In this document: piece after piece, positions 1-11,660 of the stretch
Numbering within the stretch: the first letter of the stretch is position 1
How the letters are laid out: every line of letters starts with the position of its first letter
DNA from: Megamerina dolium
Lineage: Eukaryota > Arthropoda > Insecta > Diptera > Megamerinidae
Reading direction: 5' to 3'
Length of the DNA stretch: 64,000 nucleotides
NCBI GenBank assembly: GCA_963854835.1
Contig: OY978530.1
Span: 8,992,372 to 9,056,371 of the forward strand
Made by a program: the position numbers and the translations under genes
Notes under the pieces: generated by a model
The model's database searches: none
What the model saw: the letters and a program-made list of their open reading frames with translations, nothing else
Told to the model about the DNA's origin: nothing

Positions 1-491
1 ACAGCGGTAGATGACAAGTACGATGGTAACCGGACTTCGTTTATTTCAATATCTCTTCTTCTCATCTGTTTTCTTCATTATCAACCATTTATCATAATCA
101 TGTATTGATTTGGTAAATCGTTCAAAGACACACTGACTTTGCGACATTTGAAGGTGGAGGAAAGAGAGAGAGAGAGAAGTGGACAGCTTCATACATTTTT
201 GGATATATACTCTCCTCTACTAAAATAAAGAAGAAAACACTCCATGTTCCACCGGTACATTTATTTTACATTTTATATTGAAGAAAATTAGAGTTAATCA
301 TTCTTAATAAAGGGGCATATGTGCTGGATCGCACTTGTAAAATGTGAAAACGAAATAATTAAATTATTTTAATTTGTGTTTAGAGATTGTAATACACTTT
401 ATGTTTTATTCAACAGTTAAGTACTGTATAAAATAAAATAGTGAACTAAAACGATTACATATCGTTCTTTCCAAAATTAAACGATGTTGTT
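1..491. other. AT-rich flank, nothing recognised
   Basis: No coding frame or RNA signature that I recognise. There is a short GA microsatellite near 162-178 and otherwise plain AT-rich sequence. Confidence 0.5.
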
Positions 492-542
492 TTATTGGCC
501 TTTTGATCTGTAGGTCGTGGGTCCCCAGCAGAAGCATAACAA
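492..542 (+). repeat. Fragment of the window's tRNA-derived SINE
   Basis: This 50-bp piece matches the middle of the SINE head seen in full near 3073, 35568 and 39363. It has the stretch GATCTGTAGGTCGTGG, a diverged B box, and then GCATAACAA. The rest of the SINE is absent on both sides, so it is an old remnant. Confidence 0.55.
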
Positions 543-654
543 TTGTTGCAGTAAGCATAATTATAAATGAAATAAAATAAATATTCAATAAATAAACAAC
601 CAAAATAACAGCAATAAGCTCATGCACAAAATGTGAATTATGGAATTACATATA

Positions 655-1761
655 CAGTGTGATATTTTAAGAGCCTTCGGATTTGATTTAAAAACAAAAA
701 ACATAAAATTTAGAGAAATGTATGAAATCTTTAATATAGTCGATAGAACGATCTATACAAATCAATGTTTAAAGATGATCTCAAGTAAATGTTGACCGTG
801 GCTGCACCTCAAATGGTTCATACGCTGAGTCCATTTTTGGCTCACCCTCTTCAACATATCGGCCGATATCTCACGTCTAAATTCTTCAATATTGGCTACC
901 AATGCGTCAACCGGTGCGGGCTTGCCGCTATAGACATGAGCTTTAACATTGCCCCACAAAAATAGTCTAAAGGCGTTAAATCGCACGATCTAGGCGGCCA
1001 ATTGACTGACTCCGAGCGTGAATTAAACTGTTCACCGAAGTCGCCTCTCAATTGGACCATTGTTTCGCGTGCTGTGTGGCATGTGGCTCCGTCTTGTGTT
1101 AATAACATGTCCATCTCTTCCATCTTGGGCAAAAAAAAAAAAAGTTTGTAATCATCGCACCTTAGCGCTCGCCTTCACAGTAACGTTCGTCGCCTTTGAA
1201 AAAGTACGGTCTAATGATGCAAACGGTCCATAATCCACACCAACCAATGAATTTTTTGGGATCCATTGGCAGTTCTTGCAATGCTTCCAATTCCAATGCT
1301 TGCTATGGTTCCCAAAGGTTTTAAACCAAAATCCTTCCGCAAAATTTTCCACGTAGTGGAGTAACAGAGGCCCAATTGCTGCGAACGACGCCGAATCGAT
1401 CATTCACGGTCATCAACAACACTGGCAGATACAGCTGCGATTTTTTTGCTCTGTCCGTACTCTATGTATACGTATTTGTCCTGTCCTATAATAATAATAT
1501 TTAATGTCCTATAATGTAAATTTGGTTCAAAATTTAGTCACAAGATTCCGCCTCAGAAGGTCGCCCAAACTGACCATAAAATGAATGAATGAATGAATGA
1601 ATCGAGCATGAATTTTGATAAGAAAATTCAATAATCTGCAAAAGTTGTTCGTTTGTAAGTCGATTCATGGTGAAATTATAAACCAAACTGAACATGTTAG
1701 ACAGTAACATGTTAAACGAAAACAGTGTTGCCAAGAAGAAAGTTGCCAAAAAATCACCCTG
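655..1761 (-). mobile_element. Degenerate DD41D Tc1/mariner-superfamily transposon
   Basis: The element is bounded by imperfect inverted ends: CAGTGTGAT at 655-663 and ATCACCCTG at 1753-1761, which reads CAGGGTGAT inward. A TA dinucleotide lies on each side (653-654 and 1762-1763), as expected for TA target duplication in this superfamily. The inside is a broken transposase on the minus strand. At about 1.1 kb it is slightly shorter than a full copy. A second, better preserved member of the same superfamily lies at 45185-46483. Confidence 0.75.
762..1749 (-). pseudogene. DD41D transposase pseudogene
   Basis: Reading the minus strand, the N-terminal helix-turn-helix start (LTNEQLLQIIEFSYQNSCS) lies near 1660. 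A fragment resembling LCYSTTWKILRKDFGLKP follows near 1330-1390 in another frame. The catalytic C-terminal half is at 762-1132, with QDGATCHTA, WPPRSCDLTPLDYF and a C-terminal end in EIIFKH. From the Asp of QDG to the Asp of PLDYF there are 41 intervening residues, so the third catalytic residue is Asp with DD41D spacing. The first catalytic block (SDEAHF type) is missing, consistent with an internal deletion. At least three frameshifts break the frame. One falls exactly between DYF and LWG near 958-964, where one T is missing from the run. The enzyme would have cut and pasted its own element; this copy cannot. Confidence 0.75.
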
Positions 1762-1763
1762 TA

Positions 1764-2398
1764 ATTCAGTGAGTTATAATTCAGTCAAGCAAAAGCAATG
1801 ACCAAAACAAAGAAAATATAAACAAACTGTTCTTAAGTTAAATTATAAAAATGCAATTTAGCATATTTACATTAAGTATGAATTTTGAATGGATGAGTAT
1901 AGATCACTAAGCATTACCAGTATTAGTGTAAAAATATATTAGAAATAAAGTATAAAATAAAAACCGAGATAACGTTCCGAAATAAGGCGTTTTCTAATAA
2001 AGGACTGAATAGATGGTGAGTTTATTCTAGTAACTTATACTCTATTTTTCAGATAATCAGTTTTGAAGTTCCGAAAGGACACTAAACACTTAGGGAATTA
2101 GGCTCATCTGTACTTCACTGTTGAAGTGCCGTTGTGGTACATATATTCGTCGCAAGCAAAAACCAACGTTCTCCCAGTTCATGCGATGGCGGGTCTGTTT
2201 GTCGAAGCGAATTAGATAGATTTGTGTGGTCTCAACTATAAAATCCCGGGACATACTCCTGGTCATTTAAGAGGGTCTAATCAAGGATTGGGCTCGATTC
2301 ACTTGGGGGGTGAGTTTTTTGGCAAAAGGGGTGTCGTCTAAAGACTAGGAGTTTAGTCGTTTAATAAGGTTAAGTTGGTGGTGGAAATAACACGCAAC
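1764..2398. other. Unrecognised sequence
   Basis: AT-rich in its first half and more balanced from about 2140. No convincing coding frame or repeat assignment. A stretch near 2066-2100 weakly resembles sequence near 21420-21460. Confidence 0.35.
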
Positions 2399-2512
2399 AA
2401 GTACAACCATGAGCAGCAACCGACACAGTAAAACACACCATAATTCAGCGGCTGCCCTGGCTAGGTCATGTCGAGCGAATGGAAGAACAGATATGGCTAA
2501 GCATTTCTTTGT
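2399..2512 (+). mobile_element. Short RTE-type LINE fragment, internally deleted
   Basis: This scrap matches the 3' coding end of the RTE copies at 5810, 31350 and 46619. It contains GTACAACCATGAGCAG, then CAGCGGCTGCCCTGGCTAGG, then TCGAGCGAATGGAAGAACA, and ends in a diverged form of the segment encoding DGWRSML. Pieces between these blocks are deleted. It has no coding capacity. Confidence 0.7.
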
Positions 2513-2909
2513 GATATTTTGTTTTTACAAAAGATATTTAAAAAAAAGCTAAAGCCAGATGGTTTAAATCTGATTAAATTGTCAGAATATACAAAATAAC
2601 TCACTGAATCGATCACAGATTTAAAAAACAACGATATTATTAGAGGTTGGATGACAGTATTAAAAAGTTCAGTAACAGCAAAAGAAATTTCGGTATCAAC
2701 ACCTGATGAAAATGACACAGGATCAGATAATGAAGTTAAAAAATCGATCCAGATAATGTATTCGCTGAATAATATAGGACTATCCTCGTAAGAATAAAAA
2801 TATCGAGATGTACGTAATAAAAAAGTGTGCAGTGACTGTTTAAACGTGAAGAAACTCGTCAAAAAATGTACAACTTCAAAAGAGTTTTGTGTAGTTCGAA
2901 ATTGATTTG
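2513..2909. other. Unrecognised sequence
   Basis: An open frame of about 150 codons runs on the minus strand here, but it starts inside the LINE tail microsatellite and resembles no family I know. A plus-strand frame also shows peptide-like composition near 2550-2790 but is broken by stops. Confidence 0.35.
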
Positions 2910-2931
2910 TGGTTGGTTGGTTGGTTGGTTG
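2910..2931 (-). repeat. LINE 3' tail microsatellite
   Basis: On the plus strand this is GGTTGGTTGGTTGGTTGG, which reads (AACC)n on the LINE strand. It lies just past the 3' untranslated sequence and marks the 3' end of LINE no. 1. Confidence 0.6.
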
Positions 2932-3072
2932 AAGTGATGACTCATCCATAAGTCCAAATACCGCTTATGCACCGTTTTGTTACCACATCCTCGCTTCCAA
3001 CTGTTCGTTAGGTTGTTTGTGTGGGCAGCACGGTTAAATCCTGTTCGTGCTGTTTAGAAACCTTAGGAGATT

Positions 3073-3416
3073 AAATAAAAAAAAATAAATATGTGGCACT
3101 TAAAGCCCCGAAGGGCTCATTGGCCGAGCTTCTCTTCCATTACTGTTGTGCGTCTTAAAGGGACCTACTTATTATAGCCGGTTCCGAACGGCAGAACACT
3201 TGTGAGATCACTTTTTCTGAGCTTTGTCGCAGAGTTCTTTAAGAAGCTTTTTCATGGCAAGTTGTTACTGTCGGAAGAATTGCCAATTGCTTGCCGACAG
3301 GTGGGTACCGATCGAAAGTAAAATCTTATCGATATTAAATTTGTTATGCATCAGCCGGGGATTGAACCACGACCTACAGATCAGAAGGCGAACACACTAA
3401 CCACTGAGCTACGGCA
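3073..3416 (-). mobile_element. tRNA-derived SINE, copy 1
   Basis: The element is flanked by a perfect 12-bp target duplication, CCTTAGGAGATT, at 3061-3072 and 3417-3428. On the minus strand the head carries an A box (TAGCTCAGTGG, complement at 3401-3411) and a B box (GGTTCAATCCC, complement at 3358-3368), the internal promoter of RNA polymerase III. An unrelated body follows, then a 3' end with GCCACATA and an AT-rich tail. It sits inside the end of LINE no. 1 in the same orientation. Being non-coding, it depends on a LINE for movement. Confidence 0.85.
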
Positions 3417-3428
3417 CCTTAGGAGATT

Positions 3429-5798
3429 GTTGATGTTTATTTCAGCCAACTCCTCAATGCTATTGAAGAGTGGTTTACCTAGGGCGTTCATTCTCTGCTT
3501 CCAAAGGGCAGGTCATTTACAAAGGAAGTGGAAGACCGTTTACTTTTCTTCTACTTGGTTACAACTGTGACAGAAATCGTTGTGGAATATCCCCATTTTG
3601 GCCGCCTGATCTCCAAAGAGCCAGAAGCCAGTAATGACTGCCGTCAGTCTAGAGACGTCTTTTCGGTTCCTGTTTATCAGTAGTGTTGTTTGTTTAGGAT
3701 TGTATGTAGGCCATAGTAACCTACTAGTCTTACATCTCGTAAGACTTTTCCACCTACAATCCGCTATTTGTAGATATTTGGTATTGAGCTCTTTTAGCTG
3801 GTATTGAGCTGAGTGTAGCTCTTTTAGCTACACTCAGCGGTATGAACACCTCTTACATTGCAGATCCGCTTCTTTCCAGTTCGTCGGCTTTTTCGCTTCC
3901 CTCTATGTTCCGGTGTGCCGGAACCCAGATTAATGAAACGTTGTGCCGTTCGCTGAGTGTATTGAGACTCTTTCTACTTTGTTCCAGTAGAAAGGAGGAT
4001 ATTACTGCTGAGTTCGAGGCCTGAATTGCAGCTTGGCTGTCCGATAGTATAGCCATGATGAGCTTGAATCTGGAGTCTGCGTTTAGTATCCTACAAGCTT
4101 CCCCGATTGAAAACACTTCCGCCTGGAATACTATAGACAGATTGGGAGGCGCACAGACTTGTCCACTTTCAATCTCTCGGAATATATTCCTGCCCCTACG
4201 CCACAATCCATTTTGGAGCCGTCCGTGTAAATTGTGGTGTCGAAGCTGTTTAAGAGACATCCCTTACTCCAATCCTTCCTCGAAGGAAAAACTATTGTGA
4301 AGTTTCTATTGAAATTCATCTTCGGGATGATGTAATCGGTCCTGTCAGATGCATATTGCGTTTCCTTTGTTAGTATGCATCCATGTCCGTAGGTTCTCTC
4401 CTTCCAGTGACTCGCCAACTTTAGCCTCACTGGGGTCTTGGTTGCCGTTTTCTTAATATATAGATCAATAGGGAGCATATGTGTTAAAACGTTAAGAGCA
4501 TCCCCGGGACACGACTTTATCGCTCCGTCTACCGCTGCACATCCTGATCTTTGTATACTGCTAAGTTTATTAATGGTGTAGGCCTTATCCATAGCTCTCC
4601 ACCAAACAACCGAACCATACGTACGTATGGACGTACAACCGCTTTGTACATCCATAAAGTAAGTTTTGGTTGGAGACCCCATTTCCTTCCAATTTTACTT
4701 TTGCAGGTATAGAGGGCAATGCAAGCCTTCTTTACCCGGTTTTCAGTATTAAACCTCCAACTAAGCTTGGAGTCCAAAATAACCCCCAAGTACTTAGCAC
4801 TGGAAGAAAGAGTTAACGTTTGATGGTTTAATTTAGGCAAGTCAAATTTGGGTATTTTGATTTTGTTGGTGAAAAGCACCAGTTCTGTTTTTTATCCGGG
4901 CTTAACCTTAGGTTACACCTGATAGCCCAAAAGCTGAGCCCGTCAAACGCCCTTTGCGTGGTCCCACTGTTCGTGCTAGGGCACAGTCCTGACCCCATTA
5001 ACACCACATCATCGGCATACGCCACCGCTTTGACACCCCTTCTATTCAGTTTTATTAGGATGTTGTATATTACGCATAGCCAAAGAAGAGGGGAAATCAC
5101 CCCCTTTGTGGGGTTCCCCTTTTGACTAGCTTTGTTATCGTGATATTGCCCATGTTAGCACTTATGACCCTAGTCGCTAGCATAGAAATGATCCAATCTG
5201 TAACACAGTTGTCCACTCCTATTTCCATCAACGCCCATTTAATAGACTCTGTGCTAACATTGTTGAATGCACCCCCTATGTCCAAGAAAGTCGCCATGGT
5301 GTACTGTTTGTTGTCCAGATATCATTCAATTATTTGCATTATCTCATGGAGAACCGTTTCTGCCGACTTCCCCTTTCGGTATGCATGTTGGATGTAACGG
5401 AATTCTCCAGAGAATTTTTTAAGTATATATCCAGAAGCCTTTCGAACGTCTTGAATACGAGAGAGGTTAGACTGATGGGTCTGAAATCCTTCGCTGATTC
5501 GTGTCCTCTCTTGCCAACCTTTGGTATGTAGACCACCTTTACTAGCCTCCAGCTAGTAGGTACATATTTCAGGTACTGACACGCTTTAAAGATTTGCACC
5601 AGCCACGGGAGCACACAGTCCAATGTTACCTGCAACATTTTGGGCATGATCCCATCCGGACCTGGTGACTTCAAGGGTTAAAAACTATTAATTGCCCATG
5701 CAATTTTTTCGTTCCTTACTATCTAATTTGTGAGATGCAGTGACTCGTAAGAGTGCCGCTCGATCATACTACTTCCGCTTTCATATTGACTGCATCCC
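3429..5798 (-). pseudogene. LOA-type ORF2, RT-RNase H-C-terminal part (LINE no. 1)
   Basis: Minus strand, in several frames. The RT begins with KSPGPDGIMPKML (about 5640-5674), then FRPISLTSLVFKTFERL (about 5450), FLDIGGAFNNVS (about 5270), the catalytic AYADDVVLMG (about 5010) and a thumb region with YLGVILDSKLSW (about 4770). RNase H follows: IYTDGS (about 4280), QAEVFSI (about 4115), ILSDSQAA (about 4040), WVPAHRNIEG (about 3910) and EKADEL, so the expected acidic residues are visible. A Cys/His-type C-terminal region runs towards 3429. Frame changes occur near 5297, 5097, 4880 and 4131-4260. The protein would copy the LINE RNA at a nicked target; this copy is dead. Confidence 0.75.
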
Positions 5799-5809
5799 GG
5801 AAAATGAGT
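5799..5809. repeat. Target-site duplication of the RTE insertion, left
   Basis: GGAAAATGAGT here and GGAGAATGAGT at 8881-8891 match at 10 of 11 positions. They flank the RTE element exactly where LINE no. 1 is interrupted. Confidence 0.7.
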
Positions 5810-8800
5810 ACTTACTTACTTACTTATGTGGCCATAACAACCGAATATCGATTTAGGCCGAAAATAACATGCTTCGCCAGCCATCTCTGTTCTTCGCTAG
5901 CTGGCGCCACTTAGAAATTCCAAGCGCCGTCAGGTTCTCCAGTACTTGGTCTTTCCACCGGAGGTTTGGTCTTCCTCTTTTGCGTCGTCCTCCAGCGGGT
6001 TCCGAATATAACACCTTCTTAGCTGGAGCGTGTTCTTCCATTCGCTCGACATGACCTAGCCAGCGCAGCCGCTGGATTTTGATGCGCTTTACTATGTCAA
6101 TATCGGCATACAGCTCGTACAGCTCATGGTTGTACCTTATTCGGTACTCGCCACCAACGCAAATAGGTCCAAAGATCTTGCGTAGGACTTTTCTCTCGAA
6201 AACTCCAAGTATTCGCTCATCCGAGGTGGAAATTGTCCAGGCTTCAGCGCCATATGTTAGGACAGGCATGATGAGAGACTTGTAGAGTGTAGTTTTCGTT
6301 CTTCGAGAGAGGGCTCGACTTCTCAATTGCTTACTCAGCCCAAAGTAACACCTGTTAGCAAGAGTTATCCTACGCATGATCTCCAAGCCGACGTCATTAC
6401 TGCTGTTAATGCTGGTTCCAAGATAGACAATGTCCCTTACTACTTCAAAAGCGTAGTTGTCAACAGTGACGTGCTGTCCAAGACGCCGGGACTCTTTGTT
6501 TGTTGACACTAGATACTTCGTCTTGCCCTCGTTCACCGTGAGACCCATCCGACGCGACTCTCTTTCCAACTCTGAGAATGCTGCACTGACTGCTCGCGTG
6601 TTCATGCCGATTATGTCAATATCGTCGGCATACGCTAACAGCATGACACTTTTGTTGAAGATAGTGCCATTATGTCGTAGATCAGCAGCTCGTATTATTT
6701 TCTCCATAATAAGATTGAAGAAGTCGCACGATTACGAATCACCTTGTCTGAAACCCCGTTCGGTATTAAACGGTGCGGAGAGGTCCTTCCCAATTTTCAC
6801 TGCACAACGGGAGTTATGCAGTGTCATTCTACAAAGTCGAATGAGCTTTGCAGGAATACCGAACTCAGACATTGTTGCGTAGAGGTAATCCCTTACCGGA
6901 CTGTCGAAAGCGGCTTTATAATCAACAAATAGGTGGTGTGTGTCGATCTGTTTTTCTTGGGTCTTCTCCAGGATTTGGCGCAGTGTGAAAATCTGGTCGA
7001 TGGTGGATTTACCAGGTCTGAAGCCACACTGATAAGGTCCAATCAGGTTGCTGAGCATAGGCTTCAACCTTTCACACAGTACGCTCGATAGAACCTTGTA
7101 TGCGATGCTCAGGAGACTTATTCCACGGTAGTTGGCGCAAATTGTGGGGTCTCCTTTTTTATGTACAGGACAGAGAACACTGAGCTTCCAATCATCAGGC
7201 ATGCTTTCATCCGACCATATTCTGCTTATGAGCTGGTGCATGCGGGTGAGCATCTCATCGCCTCCGGTCTTAAACAACTCGGCAGGCAGGCCATCAGCAC
7301 CTGCAGCTTTGTTGTTCTTCAGCCTTGAAATGGCCGTTTCAACCTCGTCATAGTCGGGTGGTCAACACCATCATCTGTAATTGGGGTTATCGGGCATTCT
7401 CCTCCACTGACGGAATTGTTCGTAGCATCGCCATTCAGTAACGTGGAGAAGTGTTCCCTCCATAGGCTCAGTACACTCTGGACATCCGTAACCAGATTCC
7501 CATTTCCATCACGACAAGAAGAGGCTCCGGGATTTAAACCTCCACTCAGGCGCTTGATCTTTTCAAAGAATTTTCGAGTCTCATTCTTGTCGGTACACAT
7601 CTCTATCTCCTCACACTCGCGTCTTTCCAACTCCCTCTTCTTGCGCCTGAAAAGACGTCTCTCTGCACTCCTTTTCTCTCTATACCGCTCCTTAACAGCT
7701 CGCGTTACGCCTGCACGCAGGGTTTTTCTGTAGGCGGCGTCTTTCTCTGCGGTAGCGTCGCGACACTCCTGATCATAACACTCATTCCTCAGAGGCCGGT
7801 AGTAACCGATTACCTCCTCGGCAGCAGTAGTCATGGAGTGGGATATATGTGTCCACCGTGCGCATGTATCATCAAGTGGGGGAGTGTTCTGCATAAGCAG
7901 ATCCGATAGTCGAGTGGAAAATGCATCTGCTGTCTCTGGTGATCGCAGCTTACTGACGTCGAGCTTTCTCTGTGTGGGACTTCTCTTGTTATTTGCGACA
8001 CATAGGCGTGTGCGCACCTTAGCTGCAACAAGATAGTGATCCGAGTCGATGTTGGCACCACGGATCGATTTCACGTCCATCACACTGGAAGCATGCCTTC
8101 CGTCAATCACCACATGATCAATTTGGTTTCTTGTACGTTGATCTGGAGACAGCCATGTCGCTTTGTGGATGTCGAGATGCTGGAATCTGGTACCACCAAT
8201 TACCATGTTTCGTGCTGCGGCGAAGTCGATCAGCCTCATTCCGTTATCGGAGGTGTTCTGGTGGAGGCTGAATTTTCCGACAGTTGGACCAAAGGTACCT
8301 TCCTTGCCCACCCTGGCATTAAAGTCGCCAAGCACGATTTTGATATCGTGGCGGGGGCAGCGGTCATAAGCTTCTTCGAGGCGCTGAAAGAAGCTCTCCT
8401 TGGTCACATTGTCCTTCTCATCCGTCGGAGCGTGGGCACATATAAGGCTGATGTTGAAAAATTTTGCCTTGATGCGGATTGTGGCCAGCCGTTCGTTCAC
8501 AGGCGTGAACTGTGAGACAAGATGTCGTAGTCTCTTGCTGACCAAAAATCCACATCCTAATTCGTGCCTTTCAGCATGGCAACTGCAGTAGATGTCACAG
8601 GACGCTCTTTTGGAGCAGCCCTGTCCAGTCCATCGCATTTCCTGGAGAGCGGTGATGTCAGCTCTGTATTTTTCGAGGACATCAACCAGCTGGATAGAGG
8701 CACCCTCCCTATAAAGGGATCGGACATTCCAGGTGCATATCCGTAAATCGTGGTCCTTTTTTCGTTTACGGGGGTCATCAACAAAAGCGGTAGTCCTTAT

Positions 8801-8880
8801 CCGAGGCATATTTGTTTTTTTCATTGGGGGGGGGTTTTTTATGTGGCGGGTCCCAAACCCAACGCACAACCTCTAACCGA
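5810..8880 (-). mobile_element. RTE-type LINE copy A inserted in LINE no. 1
   Basis: An almost full-length element of about 3.07 kb on the minus strand. It has one long broken ORF and a very short 3' untranslated region ending in GCCACATAAG plus a (TAAG)n tail (5810-5830). An 11-bp target duplication with one mismatch flanks it. A single ORF, a short 3' end and a microsatellite tail are typical of the RTE clade, and the endonuclease resembles proteins annotated as craniofacial development protein 2. The 5' end lies near the GAGGTTGTGCG motif (8863-8873), shared with copy C at 28953. Confidence 0.8.
5853..8869 (-). pseudogene. RTE endonuclease-reverse transcriptase, frameshifted
   Basis: Two main blocks. 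Block 1 (7319-8869, 516 open codons) holds an apurinic-type endonuclease: [49 protein letters not shown] and SDHYLVAAKV are all visible, so the catalytic acids and the final SDH are kept. A basic, charged linker follows. Block 2 (5853-7277) is the RT: CANYRGISLL, FRPGKSTIDQIFTLRQ, FVDYKAAFDS, then the catalytic AYADDIDIIG, and a C-terminal region with RLRWLGHVERME and GRPNLRWKDQV. The blocks are separated by a frameshift near 7300-7365 and a stop near 6732. A homopolymer change near 8826-8840 shifts the N-terminus. The frame ends in SMLFSA just before the 3' tail. This is the best preserved RTE copy in the window. Confidence 0.8.
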
Positions 8881-8891
8881 GGAGAATGAGT
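8881..8891. repeat. Target-site duplication of the RTE insertion, right
   Basis: GGAGAATGAGT, partner of 5799-5809 with one mismatch. Confidence 0.7.
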
Positions 8892-10066
8892 GTTTATTAG
8901 TAATTCTAAGGATTGTTCTGCCGTTTTTGATCAAGTTCCATCTTGCTTCCTGAACCAAGAAGCACTCGAATGTTCTTTGGACAAGATACGGCTCAGTCTA
9001 GCTGAATCTTTAGTAGATTCAATGGACGTACAGAATTCTCTCCAGTCCTCCTTTTTGGCGCTGCTAATAGCTTTCTTGTACAGACTCCGGCTTTCTTTGT
9101 ACAATTGCCAATTTCCAGTGGAGTAGCAGATGTTGTAATCTGCTCATACTTTCTTCCTTAGTTCCGACAGTTCCCGGCTCCACTAATGGGGGAAGTTTTT
9201 TTGCTATATTTCAGTGGGCAAGACATTTCAAAGGCCTTACCGAAAGCTTTTTCCAATGTTTCGACCATACTGTTTAGTGAATCAATGGATGTTATTCTAT
9301 TAATGGGAGCCCCTCCTATTCTATTTCTAACTAAATTTTCAAACCTCGCCCAGTTAGTTTTATGGGGATTACGGTGTGGCAAGGGTGGGTCTACCTTAAG
9401 ATCCAAATCGTAGAGTATCCAGGTATGATCCGAGGAGGAGTTTTAGCTGGAAACTCTCCAATTTTTAACCTCTATCACATCGCTATCTGATAATAGAGTG
9501 ACATCCCATCCATCATACTGCTCCGAGCTTGGAAAGGTGAAAGTGGGGGTGTCACCTCTGTTGCATACTATTAAGTTTGGGTTTATTAAAAAGTTAAACA
9601 AGTACTCACCTCGTTCATTAGTCTCGGAGTTGCCCCATAATGTGTGCCTGGCATCGGCGTCGCACCCGAGAAGAAGGGTCCTGTCACCTCTTTCTTGCGC
9701 TAGCCTCCTGACCTCTTTAGGCGGAGCAGGTTTTTCATGTGCCATATACCAGTATACTGATGTGACCCGTAGTGTGACGCCGTCAGCTACTAGGTCAGCA
9801 ACCGTTACATCCTGTGAACTGTGCAATGGGGTTAGAAAAATATTTAAGTGTTTTTTTTTTGCTACAATAAATGATCTAGGCCTACCTTGGATCCGTATAT
9901 AGAGCACGTTGTAGTTTTTCCCCGGAAACCCTTTGATCTCGGTGCCCTGCACCCAGGGTTCCTGGACAATGGCTGTATCCACGTCCTCCTCCACCAGTAA
10001 GACGGCAAGGTTGTCCGTAGCAGCCCGAGAATGCTGCAAGTTAATTTGGACAACCTTGAAGACCAT
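8892..10066 (-). pseudogene. LOA-type ORF2, endonuclease part (LINE no. 1)
   Basis: The frame opens near 10066 with VVQINLQHSRAATDNL, followed by IVQEPWVQG, LLLGCDADARHTLWGNS and NERGEYLFNFL, then DTPTFTF and VTLLSDS: an apurinic-type endonuclease that nicks target DNA. A frameshift near 9443 removes the final SDH block, and the frame resumes at 9158-9406 with NPHKTNWARFENLV. The linker toward the RT continues to 8892, where the RTE insertion interrupts it. The matching RT half resumes at 5798. Confidence 0.75.
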
Positions 10067-10075
10067 GGTTAAAAT

Positions 10076-10924
10076 TTATTTTTCGTTTTTTCTAGCGGTT
10101 CGAGGCTCTCTTCTGTAATGAGCATAGGGAACGACGCACTTTTCTTTTGAGGAGTCTCCGCTTTGATTACTTTGATGTACCTGCAGATACTTAATCAGCT
10201 GGTTCCCATCAAACTTCATGTTTGGTATCCATATACGCGCCCTGGGCCGGCGAGGTATCTCGTTGGCTGGGATAGTTTTGAGCCTCAAGCCTTCCCAGGC
10301 GTCTTGGATTTTGGCAACCGCGCCGTTAGAGAATATTAGGAAGTCCTGATCGCCACGTTTGATGACTCTATAACCGCGGACAACCTCTGCTGAATCGAAA
10401 CGTGGTGGCTCACCCTTCGAGTTTGCCATCACGTGATCGACGATGATTTGAGACAGCCGTGCCTCGATTTAGCCCCACTTGTCCCGCAGCAAGTGGTCTC
10501 ATCCGATCTTCAGATGATAACGTGCTACCTCGTTGTAGCTACGTGGTTTAGGAGAAGTTTTTGGAGGACGGACAGCAACACTGCTTCCGTTGGCCATTTT
10601 GCTTTTTTTAGACACCTCCCCGGATTCATCGTGAGACCGATTCCGCTTTGTTGCCTCGTTTACCCTAGGTTTTTTGGCCGAGTACTCCTTGTAGTCTTGA
10701 ACCATTTTCCCATACCATAACTCATCCTTTGGATGAACAGTACCAGCGGCCTCGTTTTTGCTTATCCTACCGAGGATGTGCAGAGCCTGCTGGTACTGCT
10801 TATACAAGGATGGCTGTTTAAGTTTACGCTTGGGCCCCTTGGCCAAGAGAGATACTGAATATCTCATAATTGAATCTTGTTTTTGTATGTCGGACTGAAT
10901 AGCAGAAAGAATATAATTGATCAT
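10076..10924 (-). pseudogene. LOA-type ORF1 (LINE no. 1)
   Basis: Two frames. 10499-10924 is a Lys/Ser-rich N-terminal part with KKSKMANGSS. 10076-10432 is the more conserved C-terminal part with GYRVIKRGDQDFLIFS and RRPRARIWIP, similar in type to RSRAWIPA at 22520-22708. ORF1 proteins of this group bind the LINE RNA to form the transposition particle. A frame change near 10433-10499 and a shortened C-terminus suggest it is broken. It lies just upstream of ORF2 with a gap of about 10 bp, the usual order. Confidence 0.65.
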
Positions 10925-11660
10925 TGAATATGTGGAGAAGTGATTGCCGGTGGGTTGCTTAATGGCAAGGCTTACCTGATGAGGATGTTGCAGTTGTTAC
11001 TGCTGCTGTTGATGTTGCTCATCGGTACTGTTGACGTTGTTGTTAGCTTATGTCATATGTCGCTGCCGTCACAATTTCACGCACTTTTGGTTTTGCCTAT
11101 ATCAAATGTCACTTTCAATCTATTTTCGTGTTAATTTAATTATATTTTTGATTTTAATTTCTTTTCTTAATATGTTTTTATGTTTTTATTTACACTTATT
11201 TATAGGACTTAGCTTATAGTTCTTATTTTTTTCTTATTTTTATTTTAAATTTACAATATAAACGCTTTTTTTTCGTTTGTGGGAAAATAACGAGAGCGGG
11301 GAGTAGGAATAGCGCGCACTGTCCGTCCACTTACAGATCTGTCTTGAGAATCATAATAAAGTTAACATGCCATGTTAACGAAGTTAACACGGCAACGAAA
11401 TATTGTAAAACCAATGTTACCAATACACTCAAAGAAAAGAAAAGTAAATTTTCAAAGCAGTGTACGCGTATTTCATTCTGGCGTAGACATTCCGCCGCCC
11501 TTGCAGGAATACTTCAAGTGAGACGCAAAGCCCACACCAGAGAGAGAGATGGAAAGAAGGGGGGAGAGAGAAAGTATAAAGTCTATTTCCAAAATAAAAT
11601 AAAATTAAAATTAATATTAAAACTAATACTCAAAATGAAGACAAAAAATTGTTTTTAACA
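10925..11660 (-). repeat. BEL/Pao-type 5' module, copy 1
   Basis: Shares blocks with 20196-20480, 24331-24830, 25905-26450 and 44500-44960: a stretch coding for an Asn/Ser-rich gag segment (GTTGTTACTGCTGCTGTTG on the plus strand), then AT-rich leader, then TTCTGGCGTAGACATTC (11478-11494), GA-rich sequence and an AAAATAAAATAAAATTAAAA block. The BEL/Pao assignment comes from the copy at 25613, where the same segment leads into gag zinc-binding motifs. No intact frame here. Confidence 0.5.

Larger units (their letters stand above)
2910..10924 (-). mobile_element. LOA-type LINE no. 1, split by an RTE insertion and a SINE
   Basis: This non-LTR retrotransposon reads right to left: ORF1 (10076-10924), ORF2 endonuclease (9158-10066), an RTE insertion (5810-8880), ORF2 reverse transcriptase and RNase H (3429-5798), a SINE (3073-3416), then a 3' untranslated region ending in an (AACC)n tail near 2910-2931. 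An endonuclease, RT and RNase H in one ORF2, together with the ORF1 type, points to the LOA/I group; LOA is my inference from the motif style. Many stops and frameshifts make it inactive. The 5' side abuts BEL/Pao-like sequence at 10925. Confidence 0.75.

Noticed and set aside
2497..2949. 150-codon minus-strand open frame
   Set aside because: It begins in the LINE 3' untranslated region and runs through the tail microsatellite, with no family motif.
8036..8515. 159-codon plus-strand open frame, with similar frames near 27957 and 31214
   Set aside because: It is the antisense shadow of the RTE endonuclease coding sequence.
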